Source: Gelidibacter maritimus (GTDB lineage Bacteria; Bacteroidota; Bacteroidia; Flavobacteriales; Flavobacteriaceae). Taken from it: a stretch of DNA of 64,000 nt. The number at the start of each line of letters is the position of its first letter. Position 1 is the first letter of the stretch. The DNA lies in the NCBI RefSeq assembly GCF_014062315.1, contig NZ_JACGLT010000006.1, positions 124,001-188,000 of the forward strand. The letters are read 5' to 3'. The translations under genes and the position numbers were made by a program. Below are positions 60,212 through 64,000 of this stretch, in pieces. Under the pieces are notes generated by a model that did not search any database, had not been told where the DNA came from, and worked only from the letters and a program-made list of their open reading frames with translations.

Positions 60212-63166
60212 ATGAATATGAAACAAAACTTTTGGAAAAATTCTATTCTCTTGATCTTTTTAACAGTTCCGTTGCTGCTAGCAGCTCAGGGAACTGTTAC
60301 AGGTAAAGTTACGGAAGGGTCAGCTGACTTTCCTCTTCCGGGTGTCAACGTTATTGTAAAAGGAACCACTACTGGTGCTATAACCGATATTGATGGCAAT
60401 TTTGAAATTTTAGTGCCTTCATTCCCTTCAACTTTAGTCTTTTCTTCTTTGGGTTATGCCACTTCAGAAGTCAATGTGACTGGGCCAACCGCCTTAACGG
60501 TCACTATGGAGGAGTCCGCAACCGGACTTGATGAAGTCGTCGTTACCGGACTGGCGAGTTCTGTTAAACGACAAAACCTTGCAAATGCTGTGTCTACGGT
60601 TTCTGCTGAAGAGTTAGTCGGAACTACGAGTCAATCCACGGTAGATGGCGCTCTATACGGTAAAATTCCTGGTGTAAATATTACTGCCACCTCTGGTGCA
60701 CCGGGTGGAGGGTTCGCATTACGACTACGTGGAATTTCTTCCATTAACGGAAACAACCAACCGCTCATCATAGTTGATGGTGTTTATTATAATAATGTGG
60801 AAATCCCGTCTGGACTCCGTTTCGCATCGGGTGCAAACCGTGGTAATGAGGAGAACTCAAGTAACCGTTTAGCGGATTTGGATCCAAATGACATCCAAAA
60901 CATAGAAGTGTTAAAAGGATCTTCGGCTGCCGCAATCTATGGGCAGCGAGGTAATGCTGGTGTAGTTTTGATTACGACTAAAAGAGGTAAAGCTGGCAAG
61001 ACTAGAATTAGATTCAGTCAAGATGTAGGTATGAATAAAATTGCAAAGCGCTTAGGCGTTCGTCCTTGGACGGCTGCTTCGGTAGAGAGTGCATTTGGAC
61101 CTGCTGAACGAGCGAAATATGAGGCCACAATGGCAGAAAATGGAGAGCTTTATGATTTTGAAGATATTATTTATGGAAATACAGGTTTCATCACTGAAAC
61201 GCGTTTAAGTGCTACTGGCGGTAATGATAAGACCAAATTTTACGTTGGTGGTTCTTTTAGGGATGAAGAAGGTATTATAAAAAATACTGGATTTGATCGT
61301 TTCTCATTGCGAAGCAATATTGACCATCGGATTTCTAAAGTATTCGATTTTAGTTCATCTACTAGTTATACCCGAAGTAATTCCAGTAGAAGTTTTACTG
61401 GTAATGAAAATGAGGGCGGTCTGAGTTATGGTTACAATTTGGCATATACGAGACCTTGGGTCAATCTATTCCCGGATGAGAATGGTAATTACCCAGATAA
61501 CCCTAACGCGGCTGGAAACTCCATATTTGTTAGAGACAATGCCTTGAATGATGATAGCAATGATCGTCTTGTGCAAGGGATGACTTTAAACACAAATATT
61601 TTAAGAACAGATACTGATAGGCTTAGAATTGTCACGAGTGGTGGATTGGATTATTTAGCAAATCAGACCTATGTTTATGTTCCAGAAACTCATCAAGCCC
61701 AAGTACGCCCAGGTCCTGGAGGTTTTATTGCCGTAGGAAAAAATAACTTTACACAATTAAATACTCAAATTATTGGTGTTTGGAACCGAGAAGCTATGGG
61801 GGGCGATTTAGATCTCACCACACAATTGGGAATGGCATATCTATATCAGAAATCAAATCTTGTAAATAGCCGAGGTGCTCTATTAGCTGCTGGGCAAACA
61901 AGTGTTGATCAATCTGTGAATCAAATCATTGATCAATTCCGCTCGGAAGAAAAGGATTTTGGTTATTTTGGACAAATAGAAGGAAACTATAAAGATCAGA
62001 TTATTGCTACTCTAGGATATCGTATGGATAAATCCTCTAGAAATGGCGACCCTAACGAATTCCATGGATTCCCAAAGGCGTCGTTGGCGATTAACATGGC
62101 AAATTTCGATTTTTGGAACTTAGAGTCGGTTTCTCAGTTGAAGTTGAGAGCTGCTTATGGAGAAACAGGGAGTCCATCACGTTATGGCTCTACGTTTACC
62201 AGTTTGGGTGCGAGTAACATCGGCGGAAATATTGGGCAGTCGGTAGTAGGAACAAAAGGAGACGGCGCTGTAAAACCTGAAACTGCCAGCGAATTGGAAT
62301 TTGGTTTTGATCTTGGAATGTTCAATAATAGATTATCCTTTGAAGCGACGTATTATGACAAAAAAGTAAAAGATTTAATCTTAGACAGAGCATTACCATC
62401 TTCTTCTGGATTTACTATAGAGTCCACCAACCTTGGTGACATGAAAAATACAGGTGTGGAATTAGCATTAAGGGCTTTTGTCTTTGATACTGAAAATTTC
62501 AAATGGAACACTTCTATTCAATGGTATACAAACCGCTCTGAAATAACGCGCTTGGCCGTACCGGCATTTGCTCAACCGGGCGCTGGATTTGGACTGGGCT
62601 TGGGAACCTTCTATATTCAAGAAGGAGCCTCAGCAACCCAGTTGGTTGGTAACTTAAATCTGGATGGAACAGGAATAAAACCGACTAAGGTTGGTGATGT
62701 AGAACCTGATTTTCAAATGGGCTTTAGCAATAACTTCACTATTTACAAACAATTTGATGTCTCATTCCTTTTAAACTGGAAAAAAGGAGGAGAAAACCTT
62801 AACCTTACCACATTTCTTTCTGACTTAGGATTGGTTACGCCTGACCTAGAGACTGAAGAAGGAAAAGCGCGACTTCAGATGCCAGCAAATGCAGTGCGAT
62901 TTGTTGAACCTGCAGGTTATTTCAGATTAAGAGAAGCTTCAGTTCATTATTCGCTTCCTAAAAACACGGTTAACAGTGTCTTTGGCAATGTGGTTGACGG
63001 GGTAAAACTTGGTGTATCTGGTAAGAATATTTTTACCATAAGCGATTACAGTGGTTATGATCCAGAGGTGTCCGTTAATGGTGGTACTGGTCTCTCTACA
63101 GGGATAGAGGTAGGGTCTTACCCGAGTGCACGCCAATTTTTCTTTAGCCTAAACGTTAATTTTTAA
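60212..63166 (+). CDS. SusC/RagA family TonB-dependent outer-membrane receptor
   Basis: A 984-aa protein: signal peptide (about 1-25, ending LLAAQ); CarboxypepD_reg domain (about 26-105, GTVTGKVTEGSADFPLPGVN, TGAITDIDGNFEI); the SusC linker GLDEVVVTGLASS; plug domain (about 120-240) with LPxGxxDLDPNDIQNIEVLKG SSAAAIYGQRG-type ending; and a 22-strand barrel ending in the aromatic strand ARQFFFSLNVNF. It imports glycan or peptide ligands with its SusD partner, which follows after 12 bp. No anti-sigma/ECF pair or glycosidase lies inside the window, so the substrate is not deducible. Confidence 0.95.
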   Translation: MNMKQNFWKNSILLIFLTVPLLLAAQGTVTGKVTEGSADFPLPGVNVIVKGTTTGAITDIDGNFEILVPSFPSTLVFSSLGYATSEVNVTGPTALTVTMEESATGLDEVVVTGLASSVKRQNLANAVSTVSAEELVGTTSQSTVDGALYGKIPGVNITATSGAPGGGFALRLRGISSINGNNQPLIIVDGVYYNNVEIPSGLRFASGANRGNEENSSNRLADLDPNDIQNIEVLKGSSAAAIYGQRGNAGVVLITTKRGKAGKTRIRFSQDVGMNKIAKRLGVRPWTAASVESAFGPAERAKYEATMAENGELYDFEDIIYGNTGFITETRLSATGGNDKTKFYVGGSFRDEEGIIKNTGFDRFSLRSNIDHRISKVFDFSSSTSYTRSNSSRSFTGNENEGGLSYGYNLAYTRPWVNLFPDENGNYPDNPNAAGNSIFVRDNALNDDSNDRLVQGMTLNTNILRTDTDRLRIVTSGGLDYLANQTYVYVPETHQAQVRPGPGGFIAVGKNNFTQLNTQIIGVWNREAMGGDLDLTTQLGMAYLYQKSNLVNSRGALLAAGQTSVDQSVNQIIDQFRSEEKDFGYFGQIEGNYKDQIIATLGYRMDKSSRNGDPNEFHGFPKASLAINMANFDFWNLESVSQLKLRAAYGETGSPSRYGSTFTSLGASNIGGNIGQSVVGTKGDGAVKPETASELEFGFDLGMFNNRLSFEATYYDKKVKDLILDRALPSSSGFTIESTNLGDMKNTGVELALRAFVFDTENFKWNTSIQWYTNRSEITRLAVPAFAQPGAGFGLGLGTFYIQEGASATQLVGNLNLDGTGIKPTKVGDVEPDFQMGFSNNFTIYKQFDVSFLLNWKKGGENLNLTTFLSDLGLVTPDLETEEGKARLQMPANAVRFVEPAGYFRLREASVHYSLPKNTVNSVFGNVVDGVKLGVSGKNIFTISDYSGYDPEVSVNGGTGLSTGIEVGSYPSARQFFFSLNVNF

Positions 63167-63178
63167 AAAAAATATAAT

Positions 63179-64000
63179 ATGAAATATAATATAAAATCTT
63201 TAGCGATTGTGACCTTCATAATCCCACTATTCTCGCTTATGGTTTCTTGTACTTTTGATGAAGTCGTAGATCCGAATGGGCCTAGTGTGGATGGGGTTTT
63301 AAAAAACGCTTCCAAAGGCCAATTAAACGAACTTGTGGTTGCGATAGAATCTACCTCCCGAAATGGTATAGGAAACGAAGCCACATCTAATGGTGTCATG
63401 GCAAGAGAGCTTTATCTTTTTAATGCGGAACCTCGTAATACGGGCGATTTGTTAGGTAAAGATGGCCTTCAATTAGACAATAACTCATTTTATAGCGTTG
63501 GCTCATGGAACGGGAATTACAGATGTATTAAGAATGTCAATCTTTTAATAGAGGCGGTTTCCAACACGGATGCAGTAAATGAAAGTGAAAGAAATGGCTA
63601 TTTAGGTTTTGCCAAGACGATGATGGCAGAAGAGTTGATACAAATACTAAAATCTTACGGGAAAGCCCGCTTGGATGTTTCCGATCCTGAGAATTTGGGG
63701 CCAATAGTAGAATTTAATGAGGGTATTACCAAAGCCCGCGCTCTTCTGGAAGAGGGACAGCAGCATTTATCTAATGCAGGAAGTGATTTTGCATTTACAT
63801 TGAGTAATGGGTTTTCAGGTTTCGATACGCCTTCTACTTTTTCTGAATTCAACAGAGCAGTGGCTGGAATGGCTGCGGTTTATGATGGTGACGGAAATGC
63901 GGCATTATCTGCCCTGTCAGACTCCTATTTGGATCTCACAGGGAATCTGGAAATAGGTCCAAAGCATATTTTTGGCCTCGGCGGTGGCGATCAGGCCAAC
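63179..64000 (+). CDS. SusD/RagB family lipoprotein, 3' end cut by window
   Basis: The open frame starts at ATG 63179 and runs off the right edge; 274 codons are visible. The signal ends SLMVSC (Cys24), giving a lipoprotein. The helical TPR-like start (NASKGQLNELVVAIE, SWNGNYRCIKNVNLLIEAV, NGYLGFAKTMMAEELIQIL) is SusD-like. It would cap the upstream SusC barrel on the cell surface and bind the substrate. Start is 12 bp after susC, so they form one operon. Confidence 0.9.
   Translation, partial: MKYNIKSLAIVTFIIPLFSLMVSCTFDEVVDPNGPSVDGVLKNASKGQLNELVVAIESTSRNGIGNEATSNGVMARELYLFNAEPRNTGDLLGKDGLQLDNNSFYSVGSWNGNYRCIKNVNLLIEAVSNTDAVNESERNGYLGFAKTMMAEELIQILKSYGKARLDVSDPENLGPIVEFNEGITKARALLEEGQQHLSNAGSDFAFTLSNGFSGFDTPSTFSEFNRAVAGMAAVYDGDGNAALSALSDSYLDLTGNLEIGPKHIFGLGGGDQAN

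Noticed and set aside
1-64000. CRISPR array, prophage, insertion sequence or integrase
   Set aside because: No regularly spaced short repeats, transposase or phage-like genes were found on either strand.

Overview
The window reads as chromosomal DNA of a marine-type Flavobacteriaceae member (phylum Bacteroidota). The evidence is AT-rich sequence, many copies of the Bacteroidota housekeeping -7 box TAnnTTTG just upstream of start codons, a secreted nuclease with a type IX secretion sorting tail, a SusC/SusD pair, and small proteins and DUF families (DUF3078, DUF4197, DUF4920, DUF1684, Lacal_2735-like) that I associate with this group. I see no transposase, integrase, phage gene, rRNA or CRISPR array. 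The gene content looks like core genome with a few accessory islands.

Layout. 0-7 kb: end of manA, a small conserved protein, tRNA-Thr, a VanX-like dipeptidase, an M1 aminopeptidase lipoprotein, a DoxX-like membrane protein and RhlE helicase. 7-13 kb: an endonuclease I with sorting tail faces a BlaI/M56 (BlaR1-like) regulatory pair with tandem operator palindromes; a stand-alone relative of the M56 sensor tail follows. 13.4-15.1 kb: a convergent methyltransferase/nuclease pair that looks like a type II restriction-modification system. 15.5-25.2 kb: Ca/Na antiporter, glutamine synthetase III, a tiny exported protein, outer-membrane barrels, PurM, and AdoCbl-dependent ribonucleotide reductase. 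25-30 kb: a minimal ABC pair, prfA, pyrF, a BtuF-like binding protein and two small paralogues. 31-38 kb: fused isobutyryl-CoA mutase, a metallothionein-like miniprotein next to a SigZ-type sigma factor, an Lrp regulator flanked by two related helical proteins, and a YpdA-like reductase. 38-50 kb: CrcB, an SRPBCC/GyrI-like protein, dipeptidyl peptidase III, IlvE, MnmD, GrpE-DnaJ and others. 50-60 kb: NatAB-type ABC exporter, a sigma-54 activator without a DNA-binding domain, PPK2, an M28 peptidase, a GspG-like protein, DUF1206 and a proline iminopeptidase. 60-64 kb: SusC and the start of SusD, cut by the window end.

How the genes may work together. Three genes relate to adenosylcobalamin (class II reductase, IcmF-type mutase, BtuF-like protein), although no cobalamin riboswitch is visible near them. 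The BlaI/M56 pair appears to regulate itself through two palindromes lying between and over its -33 and -7 boxes. GrpE-DnaJ form a chaperone operon with its own promoter and tandem terminators. No single large unknown system stands out. The most unusual items are the M56 sensor carrying duplicated TonB-plug-like modules plus its stand-alone relative, the miniprotein/SigZ pair with shared cysteine richness, the R-M pair of unassigned specificity, and a diverged 150-bp repeat present twice at the 3' ends of minus-strand genes.
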